Below are positions 15,475 through 22,863 of a stretch of DNA of 38,282 bases, piece after piece (the stretch's first letter is position 1; every line of letters begins with the position of its first letter). Under the pieces are notes generated by a model. It was given only the letters and a program-made list of their open reading frames with translations. It had not been told where the DNA came from and made no database searches. Made by a program: the position numbers and the translations under genes. The DNA is from Methylobacterium terricola (GTDB lineage Bacteria; Pseudomonadota; Alphaproteobacteria; Rhizobiales; Beijerinckiaceae): contig NZ_VDDA01000038.1 of the NCBI RefSeq assembly GCF_006151805.1, positions 1 through 38,282 of the forward strand, read 5' to 3'.

Positions 15475-16398
15475 TCACTGGCAGAGGCGGTGACCCGCCG
15501 GGCGCTCGCGCTCGTCGAGGTGGAGATGGTTGGCGTGGGCAGCGTCGGAGCCGGGGCCGAGCACCGTGCGGAAGAAGCCGCAGGCCCGTGCCCTGATTGC
15601 GGCCTCGAAGGCCGCCTCGGGCGTGCCCTCCCGTGTCGTGCCGACGGCGATCGGCGCCCTCCCGTCGAACGCAAAGCCCATCACGTCGACCCCGTTGGCA
15701 TAGGAATGCTCGCTGAGCTTGGCGCTCGGATCGTGATTCTGGCCGCGGCACTCGTAGGAGCCGCCGATCTGGAATCTTTGCGGCGCCTTGCCGAGGCTGC
15801 GCTCGGCGATCACCCGCACTTCGGTGCTCCAGCGGACGAGAGCCTCGGCGGCGGTGCAGGTGAGGGTCGCGGCGGGCGCCAGCCCGACGCCGTCCGGCAA
15901 TTCGGTCACCCGCAGGGGCTTGGCCGCCCCGCACATCCCGTCCGCGAGGGCCGCCACCGGCTCGGCCTTGGCGCCGAGGCGCTCGAGCCGGCGCAGGCAG
16001 GCGGTGTCGTCGGGCACGCTCGTGGCCGGCGTGAGCGCCGGCCCGGAGGGGATGTCGGCGGGCCGCTCGGGCGGCAGCGGCGCCGGGTCCGGCACGGGCG
16101 CGGGGGTCTCCGTCGCGGTCGTCCTCGGCGCCCGGCCGTCGGGGCCGGTCTCCTTGACCGCCGGCTCCTTGACCGCCGGCTCCTTGACCGCCGGCTCCTT
16201 GGCTGACGGCTCCTTGGCCGACGGTTCCTGCGTCGCCGGGGCCTTGGCGTCGTCGGGCCGGGGCGGCGGCAGCGGCACCTGCTCGACCGGAACCCGGCTG
16301 AGGGGCGCGGCGACGGGCGATTGTGCGGCGGCCGGGGCCGCGGCAAGACCCGTCACCAGCACCGCGCCGAGGCACCGGCCCACGATCATCCTCGGCAT
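15475..16398 (-). CDS. Extensin-like C-terminal domain protein
   Basis: Exported protein of 307 residues with a signal peptide (MPRMIVGRCLGAVLVTGLAA, cleavage near AAAQ). A Pro/Glu/Lys-rich middle (35-110) contains five EPxxK pentapeptides (EPSAK, EPSAK, EPAVK x3). An Extensin_C domain (about 130-307) follows. That domain carries LSEHSYANGVDV and HANHLHLD, the pattern of M15/VanY-type zinc peptidases (HxxxxxxD and HxH). A role in cutting wall peptides is therefore plausible but inferred. Cys residues at both ends of the domain suggest disulfides. ATG 16396-16398 follows GGGAGGG, and an EcfG-type promoter match lies just upstream. Confidence 0.87.
   Translation of the reverse strand: MPRMIVGRCLGAVLVTGLAAAPAAAQSPVAAPLSRVPVEQVPLPPPRPDDAKAPATQEPSAKEPSAKEPAVKEPAVKEPAVKETGPDGRAPRTTATETPAPVPDPAPLPPERPADIPSGPALTPATSVPDDTACLRRLERLGAKAEPVAALADGMCGAAKPLRVTELPDGVGLAPAATLTCTAAEALVRWSTEVRVIAERSLGKAPQRFQIGGSYECRGQNHDPSAKLSEHSYANGVDVMGFAFDGRAPIAVGTTREGTPEAAFEAAIRARACGFFRTVLGPGSDAAHANHLHLDERERPAGHRLCQ
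16151..16225. repeat. 15-bp tandem repeats inside the extensin-like gene
   Basis: Five 15-bp units (three identical TCCTTGACCGCCGGC, then two variants) encode the EPAVK/EPSAK pentapeptides. Identical DNA in three units suggests recent expansion by slippage, so the copy number probably varies among strains. Confidence 0.85.
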
Positions 16399-16425
16399 CA
16401 CGCACCCTCCCCTGACCCGCCCTTC

Positions 16426-16451
16426 AACGGGCGTCCAAGCGTGACCGTTCC
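16426..16451 (-). promoter_or_regulatory. EcfG-type (general stress) promoter candidate
   Basis: On the minus strand, GGAAC (16447-16451), 17 bp, then CGTT (16426-16429). This is an exact fit to the alphaproteobacterial general-stress sigma consensus GGAAC-N16/17-CGTT. It ends 28 bp before the extensin-like start codon, leaving room for a short leader with the GGGAGGG site. Confidence 0.55.
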
Positions 16452-16538
16452 CAGCCTCGGCCCCCCTGCGACCGGCCTTCGCTTGCGCCGCCCGCGCCAA
16501 GGGCTATCGTCGCCCGCCACATGAACGAGAGGACCAGC

Positions 16539-18599
16539 ATGCGCGGCGTCACGGCGGAGCACGAGCCCAACCCCTTCTCCGAGCCGGCCTGGACCACGCC
16601 GCACGGGCTGCCGCCCTTCGAGCGCATCGCGCCCGCGCATTACGAGCCGGCCTTCGAGCGGGCCCTGACCCAGCACGTCGCCGAGATCGAGGCGATCGCC
16701 GGCAACCCGGAGCCGCCGACCTTCGCCAACACGATCGAGGCGCTGGAGCGCTCGGGGCAATCGCTGCGCCGGGTCTCCTCGACCTTCTTCAACCTCACCG
16801 GCAGCCACACCAACCCGAAGCTGCAGGCGGTGGAGCGGGCGGTGGCGCCGCGGCTCGCCCGCCACGGCAGCGCGATCTACCTCAACCCGGACCTGTGGGC
16901 GCGGGTCGCCGCCGTGGGCGAGGACGGCCTGTCGGACGAGGAGAAGCGGGTGCGCGAGCGCTACCGCCTGCGCTTCCGCCGCGCCGGGGCCGAGCTCGAC
17001 GCCGAGGCCAAGGAGCGCATGGCCGCCATCGCGGCGCGGCTCGCCGAGCTCGGGACCCAGTTCAGCCAGAACCTGCTCGCCGACGAGAGCGCCTTCACGC
17101 TGGAGCTCGACGGCGAGGAGGACCTGGCAGGCCTGCCGCCCTTCCTGCGGGCCGCGGCGGCCCAGGCCGCCGAGGAGCGCGGGCTGACGTGCCGCCATGT
17201 CATCACCCTGTCGCGCTCGCTGATCGAGCCGTTCCTGGTCTTCTCGACCCGGCGCGACCTGCGCGAGCGTGCCTACGCCGCTTGGATCCGCCGCGGCGAG
17301 AACGGGGCCGAGACCGACAACCGGGCGATCATCACCGAGACGCTGCGCCTGCGCGCCGAGCGGGCCCGCCTCCTCGGCTATCCGAGCTACGCCGCCTACC
17401 GCCTCGACGACACGATGGCGGGCAGCGCCGAGGCCGCGGTCGGGCTCCTGGAGGAGGTCTGGGCGCCGGCGCGCCGGCGCGCCGAAGGCGAGCGCGACCG
17501 GCTCCAGGCGCTCGCCCGCGAGGACGGCCAGACCGCCCCCCTGGCGCCGTGGGACTGGCGCCACTACGCCGAGCGCCTGCGCCGGCGCGAGCACGCCCTC
17601 GACGAGGGCGAGATCAAGCCGTACCTGTCGCTCGAGGGCATGATCCAGGCCGCCTTCGACACCGCGCACCGTCTGTTCGGCCTCTCCTTCTCCGAACTCC
17701 GGGACGTGCCGCGCTACCACCCCGAGGTGCGGGCCTGGGAGGTCGCCGACCGCGACGGGCGGCTGGTCGGCCTGTTCCTCGGCGATTACTTCGCCCGGGC
17801 GAGCAAGCGGTCGGGCGCCTGGATGAGCGGCTTCCGCTCGCAGGAGCGCCTGACCGGCGCGGTCACGCCGATCATCGTCAACGTGATGAACTTCGCCAAG
17901 GGCGGCGAGGGCGAGCCGGCGCTCCTGTCCTTCGACGATGCCCGCACGCTGTTCCACGAATTCGGCCACGCCCTGCACGGCCTGCTCTCGAACGTCACCT
18001 ACCCGATCCTCGCCGGCACCGCGGTGGCGGGCGACTTCGTCGAGCTGCCGTCCCAGCTCTACGAGCACTGGCTCGAGCAGCCCGAGGTGCTGCGGTCGCA
18101 TGCCCGCCACTACCGCACCGGCGAACCGATGCCCGAGGACCTGCTGCGCCGGCTGCTCGCCGCCCGCACCTTCAACCAGGGCTTCGCCACGGTGGAGTAC
18201 ACCGCCTCGGCCATCGTCGACCTCGACCTGCACCTCTCGGGGGAGGCCGAAGCCGGCATCGACCCCCTCGCCTTCGAGGCCGCCTCGCTGGCGCGCATCG
18301 GCATGCCGGCGGAGATCGCGATGCGGCACCGCACCCCGCATTTCCAGCACATCTTCGCCGGCGAGGGATATGCGGCGGGCTATTACAGCTACCTCTGGTC
18401 CGAGGTGCTGGACGCCGACGCCTTCGACGCCTTCCGGGAGGCCGGCAACATCTTCGACCCGGCGACCGCCGAGCGCCTGCGCACCTACGTCTACGGCGCC
18501 GGCAACCTGCGCGATGCGCGCAGCGCCTACACGGCGTTCCGCGGCCGGCTGCCGAGCACCGCACCGCTCCTGCGCAAGCGGGGGCTGGCGGCGGCGTAG
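16539..18599 (+). CDS. M3 family oligopeptidase (Dcp/OpdA-like)
   Basis: Cytosolic zinc metallopeptidase that degrades short peptides. The 686-residue protein has a helical N-terminal domain and the thimet-oligopeptidase catalytic core: HEFGH at 473-477 (zinc ligands His473 and His477, catalytic Glu474), a third ligand Glu in the GDFVELPSQ stretch and the substrate-side block GYAAGYYSYLWSEV near the C-terminus. There is no signal peptide, so it is more like oligopeptidase A or cytosolic Dcp than a periplasmic form. GAGAGGA six bases before ATG 16539 supports that start; ATG 16521 would add six residues. Its stop is only 4 bp from the stop of the convergent permease gene. Confidence 0.93.
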   Translation: MRGVTAEHEPNPFSEPAWTTPHGLPPFERIAPAHYEPAFERALTQHVAEIEAIAGNPEPPTFANTIEALERSGQSLRRVSSTFFNLTGSHTNPKLQAVERAVAPRLARHGSAIYLNPDLWARVAAVGEDGLSDEEKRVRERYRLRFRRAGAELDAEAKERMAAIAARLAELGTQFSQNLLADESAFTLELDGEEDLAGLPPFLRAAAAQAAEERGLTCRHVITLSRSLIEPFLVFSTRRDLRERAYAAWIRRGENGAETDNRAIITETLRLRAERARLLGYPSYAAYRLDDTMAGSAEAAVGLLEEVWAPARRRAEGERDRLQALAREDGQTAPLAPWDWRHYAERLRRREHALDEGEIKPYLSLEGMIQAAFDTAHRLFGLSFSELRDVPRYHPEVRAWEVADRDGRLVGLFLGDYFARASKRSGAWMSGFRSQERLTGAVTPIIVNVMNFAKGGEGEPALLSFDDARTLFHEFGHALHGLLSNVTYPILAGTAVAGDFVELPSQLYEHWLEQPEVLRSHARHYRTGEPMPEDLLRRLLAARTFNQGFATVEYTASAIVDLDLHLSGEAEAGIDPLAFEAASLARIGMPAEIAMRHRTPHFQHIFAGEGYAAGYYSYLWSEVLDADAFDAFREAGNIFDPATAERLRTYVYGAGNLRDARSAYTAFRGRLPSTAPLLRKRGLAAA

Positions 18600-18603
18600 G
18601 GCG

Positions 18604-19341
18604 TCACGGCCGCAGCCATCGACCGATCCCCGCCGCTGCCGCGAGCCACGCGGCATCGGCCAGGAAGGCGAGCGCGGCCGCTGCGGCGGCGCCCTGGACC
18701 AGCGCCAGGGTGTTCTGGTTCTGCAGCCCGACGACGATCGGTGTGCCGAGGGTCTGGGCGCCGGCAAGCGCCCCGATCGCCGCGGTCGCCACCGCCAGCA
18801 CCAGCACCACCCGCAGGGCCTCGAGGATCGGCCCGGCGGCGAGCGGCAGTTCCACCCGCAGCAGGATCTGCGCTGGGGTGAGTCCGAGCGCAGTCGCCGC
18901 CCGGCGTACGTCGTCGGGCACGGTGGCGAGCGCGCCGACGGTGCCGCGCATCGCCGGCATCAGCCCGTAGGCGGCGAGCGCCAGCAGGATCGGCGGTGCG
19001 CCGAAACCGAGCACCGGCAGGGCCAGCGCCACGATCACCACCGGCGGCGCGGCCTGGGCGGCCGTGGCCAGGGTGTCGAGGGCGGCGCGCACCGGCGCCC
19101 CGGCGGCCCGGGTCGCCAGGATGCCGAGGGCGAGGCCGGCCCCGCTCGCGAGGGCGAATCCGGTGAGCGCCAGGACGAGATGCTGGCGGGCGAGCCAGGC
19201 GAGGCGCCCGGCCGGGACCGGCGTTCCGGCGTGCAGGCCCAATGCCCGGACGAGGAATCCGGCGACCTCCGGCAGGCTGAGCACGGCGAGGCCGAGGCTG
19301 AGGAGGAGCGGCGCTAGGGCGCCGAGGCGGGCGCGGCTCAT
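18604..19341 (-). CDS. Osmoprotectant-type ABC transporter permease (YehW-like)
   Basis: Inner-membrane permease of 245 residues with about six hydrophobic segments and the binding-protein-dependent transport signature in the EAA region (RRAATALGLTPAQILLRVEL). Length and sequence resemble YehW/ProW-type permeases for glycine betaine or other compatible solutes. It is the last gene of a three-gene unit; its ATG overlaps the upstream permease stop by 4 bp. No ATPase gene follows, since the next gene is a convergent oligopeptidase. The solute is not evident. Confidence 0.88.
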   Translation of the reverse strand: MSRARLGALAPLLLSLGLAVLSLPEVAGFLVRALGLHAGTPVPAGRLAWLARQHLVLALTGFALASGAGLALGILATRAAGAPVRAALDTLATAAQAAPPVVIVALALPVLGFGAPPILLALAAYGLMPAMRGTVGALATVPDDVRRAATALGLTPAQILLRVELPLAAGPILEALRVVLVLAVATAAIGALAGAQTLGTPIVVGLQNQNTLALVQGAAAAAALAFLADAAWLAAAAGIGRWLRP

Positions 19342-20498
19342 GCCGGATCTCCCAGGGTCCGCGGGCCGCCGAGGAGGGCGAGCCCGGCATCGATGGCGAG
19401 CGCCAGGCCGATCACCGGCAGCGCCCCGAGCAGGATCAGGTCCTGGGCGAACTGCGCCATGCCCTCGAACACCACCGCCCCGAGCCCGCCGGCCCCGACG
19501 AGGCCGCCGAGCGTCGCAAACCCGATGCTCTGCACCGCCGCGACCCGCAGGGCGCCGATCAGCACCGGGGCTCCAAGCGGCAGGCGCACGCGCAGCAGGA
19601 CCTGGCGCGGCGTGAGGCCCATCGCCCGGGCGGCGGCGAGCACGTCTGGATCCGCCGCCGCGAGGCCGGCGGCGAGGCCGCGCACCAGCGGGAGGGCGAG
19701 ATAGGCAGCGGTGCCGATCACCGCCGGGGTGGGCCCGATCGCCGCCAGCCCCACGCTCCGCAACGCCGGCACCCACGCGAGCACGGCCGACAGGCCCGCC
19801 ACCAGGGCGGCGAACAGGGCGAGCGCCGGCACCACCTGCACGCCGTTGAGAAGCCCGTCGGCGAGGCGCGAGGCGGGTCCGCCGCGCAGGCGCAGGAGCG
19901 CCAGCGGCCCCGAGACGGCGAGGGCGAGCGCCAGCGACGCCCCGGCAAGGCCGAGATGCTGCAGGACGGCGGCCCCCAGCGCTGCCGCCCGCGCCCGGTA
20001 CTCGACGGCGAGCGACAGGGCGTCGAGGAGGCCGGCCCAGGCGGTGAGGACCGCGAGCCCGATCAGGAGCAGCGCGGCGACGAGCCCGCCGCGCCGCGGC
20101 AGCAGCGCGCGGGCGGAGTCCGCGACGAGGCCCGCCACGGCGAGGCCGGCGAGCCAGGCCCCCGCCCCGAGGGCGGCACGGGCGGCCGGCGGCCGTCCGG
20201 CGATCAGGTCGGCCGCGCCATGCCCGGCCGCGAGGAGCAGCGCGATCCAGGCGGCGAGCGAGGCGGCAAGCGCGATCCGGGCGCGCCCGGGACGCCCCGG
20301 CCACGCCAGGAGCCCGGCGGCGAGCCCCGCCAGGACACCGGCCGCGGCGCCGGACAGGCCGCAGCCGACGGGGCTCCCAGGCACCAGGCGGTTCGGCGCC
20401 AGGGTGAGGAACGGCAATCCGGCGAGGCCCGCAATCGCCAGGACGGCGAGGACAGGCGCGAGCCAGGCGGCAGGCCGGGTCGTCGGGAGGGCCGTCAT
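19338..20498 (-). CDS. Osmoprotectant-type ABC transporter permease, long form (YehY-like)
   Basis: Inner-membrane permease of 386 residues. The first half (about 1-180) is an extra hydrophobic region with about five segments. The second half is the BPD permease domain with the EAA loop ARAMGLTPRQVLLRVRLPLG. This two-part layout and length match YehY of the E. coli YehZYXW system. Its ATG overlaps the stop of the binding-protein gene by 4 bp, and its own stop overlaps the next permease start by 4 bp, indicating coupled translation. The two permeases presumably form the heterodimeric channel. Confidence 0.88.
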   Translation of the reverse strand: MTALPTTRPAAWLAPVLAVLAIAGLAGLPFLTLAPNRLVPGSPVGCGLSGAAAGVLAGLAAGLLAWPGRPGRARIALAASLAAWIALLLAAGHGAADLIAGRPPAARAALGAGAWLAGLAVAGLVADSARALLPRRGGLVAALLLIGLAVLTAWAGLLDALSLAVEYRARAAALGAAVLQHLGLAGASLALALAVSGPLALLRLRGGPASRLADGLLNGVQVVPALALFAALVAGLSAVLAWVPALRSVGLAAIGPTPAVIGTAAYLALPLVRGLAAGLAAADPDVLAAARAMGLTPRQVLLRVRLPLGAPVLIGALRVAAVQSIGFATLGGLVGAGGLGAVVFEGMAQFAQDLILLGALPVIGLALAIDAGLALLGGPRTLGDPA

Positions 20499-21460
20499 TG
20501 TGGGAGCGATCCGAGGTAGCGGCGGGCGACCGCCTCGGGCGTGTCGCCGTCCACGGCGATCTGCGCGTTCAGCCGGCGCAGGACCGGCAGGTCCAGGCCG
20601 GCGAACAGCCGGTCGAGGGCGGGCCCGATCTCCGGGTAGCGGGCGAGCACCGCGCTGCGGATCAGGGGGGCTGGTTCGTAGACGATCTGCGCCCCGGCGG
20701 GATCCCTCATCACCACCACGTCGAGGGCGGCGATCGCCCCGTCGGTGCCGTAGACCATGCCGGCATTGACCCCGCTGATCCCCTGCGCCGCCGCCCGCAG
20801 GGTGACGGCGGTGTCGCCGCCCGGCAGCATGATGATCCGTTCCCGCGGCATCGTGAAATCGTAGGCCTGCTCGAAGGACGGCAGGGCGGCGGGGCTCTCG
20901 ACGAACTCGGCGGAGGCGGCGAGCTCGATCAGGCCGCGACGGACCGCACCGGCGAAATCCGCCATCGTGGCGAGGCGCTCGGCCCGGGCCAGGACGCCCT
21001 GCACGGCGATCTGCCAGGTGTTGTTGGCCGGCGCCGGCTTCAGCCAGGTAAGGCCGTTCGCGGCGTCGAAGGTCCTCGCCGCCGCGTAGGCGCTCTCGGC
21101 CCGGCGCCAGACCGGATCGGCATCCGTGCCGGAGAAGAAGGCGGCGTTGCCGGTATATTCGGGATAGGCGTCGATCTCGCCGGAGGTCAGCGCCGTGCGC
21201 ACGATGCGGGTTGGGCCGAGCTGGAGCCGGGCCGTCACCGGCACGCCGAGCCGCTGCAAGGTCATCACGATCAGGTGGCCGAGGAGGATGCCCTCGCCGT
21301 CGCTCTTCGAGGCCACGACGACCGGCCGGTCGGCCCGGGCGGCGGTGGAGGCCCCCCAGATCGCCGCCGCCCCGCCCCATGCCAGCAGGAGGCGCCGATT
21401 CAAGGGGCGGGGAGTATCCCGCCGCCGCTGCATCGCGTCCCAGGTCCGTACGCTTGACAT
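20495..21460 (-). CDS. Osmoprotectant-type substrate-binding protein (OsmF/YehZ-like)
   Basis: Periplasmic binding protein of 321 residues (precursor) in the OpuAC family. A leader with RRRDTPRPLNRRLLLAWGG and a hydrophobic stretch ends near ARA-DRP (about residue 43). The mature part opens VVVASKSDGEGILLGHL and contains the family's DAYPEYTGNAA block, where a Tyr contributes to quaternary-amine binding. The start at 21458-21460 follows GGAAAGG; an internal ATG at 21433 is possible. It is the first gene of the transporter unit and diverges from a response regulator gene at 21625. Low-affinity glycine betaine uptake is known for YehZ; here the ligand is inferred only from family. Confidence 0.87.
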   Translation of the reverse strand: MSSVRTWDAMQRRRDTPRPLNRRLLLAWGGAAAIWGASTAARADRPVVVASKSDGEGILLGHLIVMTLQRLGVPVTARLQLGPTRIVRTALTSGEIDAYPEYTGNAAFFSGTDADPVWRRAESAYAAARTFDAANGLTWLKPAPANNTWQIAVQGVLARAERLATMADFAGAVRRGLIELAASAEFVESPAALPSFEQAYDFTMPRERIIMLPGGDTAVTLRAAAQGISGVNAGMVYGTDGAIAALDVVVMRDPAGAQIVYEPAPLIRSAVLARYPEIGPALDRLFAGLDLPVLRRLNAQIAVDGDTPEAVARRYLGSLPQ

Positions 21461-21624
21461 GACTGCCTTTCCGGGCGACGGCTCACCGGCGCGGGCCTCG
21501 TCTGCCGGCGCGGACCCGCCTGGGTTGCGGGTGGATGGATCCCCTGGCGGCCTCGCGGTTCCCGCGGCGACAGGGACGGTTCGGTGGGGCCTCTGTGCGG
21601 GGCGTTGAGGGAAAGAACTCCGGC

Positions 21625-22014
21625 GTGGGCACGGAAACAAGCGAAGACCTCCTGAACGGTGCCCGCGTCCTCGTGGTGGAGGACGAAGCGGCGATCTCGA
21701 TGCTGCTGGAGGACATGCTTCTCGATTTCGGCTGCGAGGTCGTGGGTCCGGCGGCCCGCCTGAGCAAGGCGCTCGAGATGGCCGAGACCGAGAGCTTCGT
21801 GGTCGCGATCCTGGACGTCAACGTCGCCGGCGAGCCGATCTACCCCGTTGCCGAGGCGATCGTGCGCCGCGGCCTGCCGCTTGTCTTTTCCACCGGCTAT
21901 GGCGGCGCCGGCATCCGCGAGCCGTTCCGCGACCGCCCGGTGGTGCAGAAGCCGTTCAGCCAGCAGGATCTCAAGCGCACGCTGATCGCCGCGATCGCGG
22001 CTGCGGCGGGCTGA
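21625..22014 (+). CDS. Single-domain response regulator
   Basis: Stand-alone receiver domain of 129 residues without an output domain. The phosphorylation site is complete: Glu19-Asp20, the phospho-acceptor Asp64 (VAILDVNVAG), Thr90 (FSTGYGG) and Lys109 (VVQKPF). Such proteins relay phosphate or act by protein contact. I prefer GTG 21625, preceded by GAGGGAAAG at 9 nt, because it gives a standard receiver length; ATG 21535 would add 30 residues without family character. It diverges from the ABC importer. No histidine kinase gene is in the window, so its partner is unknown. Confidence 0.88.
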   Translation: MGTETSEDLLNGARVLVVEDEAAISMLLEDMLLDFGCEVVGPAARLSKALEMAETESFVVAILDVNVAGEPIYPVAEAIVRRGLPLVFSTGYGGAGIREPFRDRPVVQKPFSQQDLKRTLIAAIAAAAG

Positions 22015-22035
22015 GTTCGCGCCGAGATCGACACC

Positions 22036-22071
22036 GTCGTTGCGGGGCCGCGCAGCGGAGCCCGGAACGAC
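22036..22071. repeat. REP-like palindrome copy 3
   Basis: GTCGTT...AACGAC outer arms around GCGGGGCCGCGCAGCGGAGC. It lies 21 bp after the response-regulator stop and between convergent genes. Confidence 0.78.
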
Positions 22072-22140
22072 CCGAAGGGGCATCAATCCCGGCCGAGACA
22101 TCGCGCGGGCCGTGGGACGGGCGCCCGCGAGCGACGGGCC

Positions 22141-22356
22141 TCAGCGCATCGGCTGGACACCCGCTCCGATCGCGCGCCGCTCGGCCGGGTCGTGCCGCTC
22201 GGCGGCATCCTGCGCCTCGACGCGGCGCTTGAACGCACCCCAGGCCATCAGCGTGCAGCCGCAGCCGTCGCACTGGATCAGGGCGTCGTCGTTCAGCTCG
22301 GCCGGAAGGCGAACTGCCGGAGAACCGCAGGACTCGCATCCGAAACCGCTGCGCAT
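22141..22356 (-). CDS. Small zinc-ribbon-like protein
   Basis: Hypothetical protein of 71 residues with two Cys pairs, Cys7-x2-Cys10 (FGCESCG) and Cys29-x2-Cys32 (QCDGCGC), spaced like a zinc ribbon. A charged helix-like tail follows. It has no signal or membrane segment. ATG 22354-22356 is preceded by GAGGGGG at about 8 nt; a longer TTG-initiated reading from 22395 is less likely. No function can be assigned; zinc binding and perhaps nucleic-acid contact are inference. It converges on the response regulator with a REP-like element between. Confidence 0.65.
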   Translation of the reverse strand: MRSGFGCESCGSPAVRLPAELNDDALIQCDGCGCTLMAWGAFKRRVEAQDAAERHDPAERRAIGAGVQPMR

Positions 22357-22443
22357 CTCGTGACCCCCTCGCCCGCGACGACGTGATGCCGGCAAGCTTA
22401 GCCATGCTGCGCTGCACGCAAGATGAACGGAATCCCCGGAACC

Positions 22444-22863
22444 CTACGCATCCAGCTCGAAAGCCGAGACGACGTGCCGGGGCCAGCGCCCCGGCGCCAC
22501 GAACACCGCGTCGGCCCGCAGGGTCAGGCCGGCGCTCCAGGGCGAGCGGGCGATCCAGGCCCTCACGGCGCGGGAGAACAGCCGGCGCTTGCGCGCATCG
22601 ATGGCGATCCGTGCCTCCTCCAGGGTCGGCCGGGCCTTGACCTCGACGAAGGCCACGACGCTGCCGCGGCGCACGATCAGGTCGATCTCGCCGCCGCCGA
22701 CCGACACGCGCCAGGCGAGCGGCCGGTAGCCCTTGAGCAGCAGGGCGAGGGCCGCCAGCAGCTCGGCCCGGCGCCCGCGCACGAAGGTGAGCCGGCGCCG
22801 GCGCGCCGCCTCAGGCGTCGCCGGCATCGTCGGTGCGGCGGGCGAGAACCAGGGCGCGGGCAT
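22444..22863 (-). CDS. yraN: YraN family (UPF0102) endonuclease-like protein
   Basis: Protein of 139 residues with the restriction-endonuclease-like fold of the YraN family: GRRAELLAALALLLKGY at 30-46, GGGEIDLI at 56-63 and FVEVKAR at 72-78, giving the E...D...ExK catalytic pattern. The family's cellular role is poorly known; a link to DNA processing or Holliday-type structures has been suggested from fold. It overlaps the end of rsmI by 53 bp if ATG 22863 (with GAGG upstream) is used, or by 17 bp from ATG 22827. The rsmI-yraN pairing is common in proteobacteria and supports the call. Confidence 0.9.
   Translation of the reverse strand: MPAPWFSPAAPTMPATPEAARRRRLTFVRGRRAELLAALALLLKGYRPLAWRVSVGGGEIDLIVRRGSVVAFVEVKARPTLEEARIAIDARKRRLFSRAVRAWIARSPWSAGLTLRADAVFVAPGRWPRHVVSAFELDA

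Noticed and set aside
16151..16225. Short regular repeats as a CRISPR array
   Set aside because: The 15-bp units are contiguous without spacers and lie inside a coding frame giving EPxxK pentapeptides.
16398..18970. Very long frames on both strands over the M3 oligopeptidase gene
   Set aside because: The frame with HEFGH and full family length is the real gene; the others are frame or strand shadows.
21535..21624. Upstream ATG extension of the response regulator
   Set aside because: The added 30 residues have no family character and GTG 21625 has a well-placed ribosome binding site.
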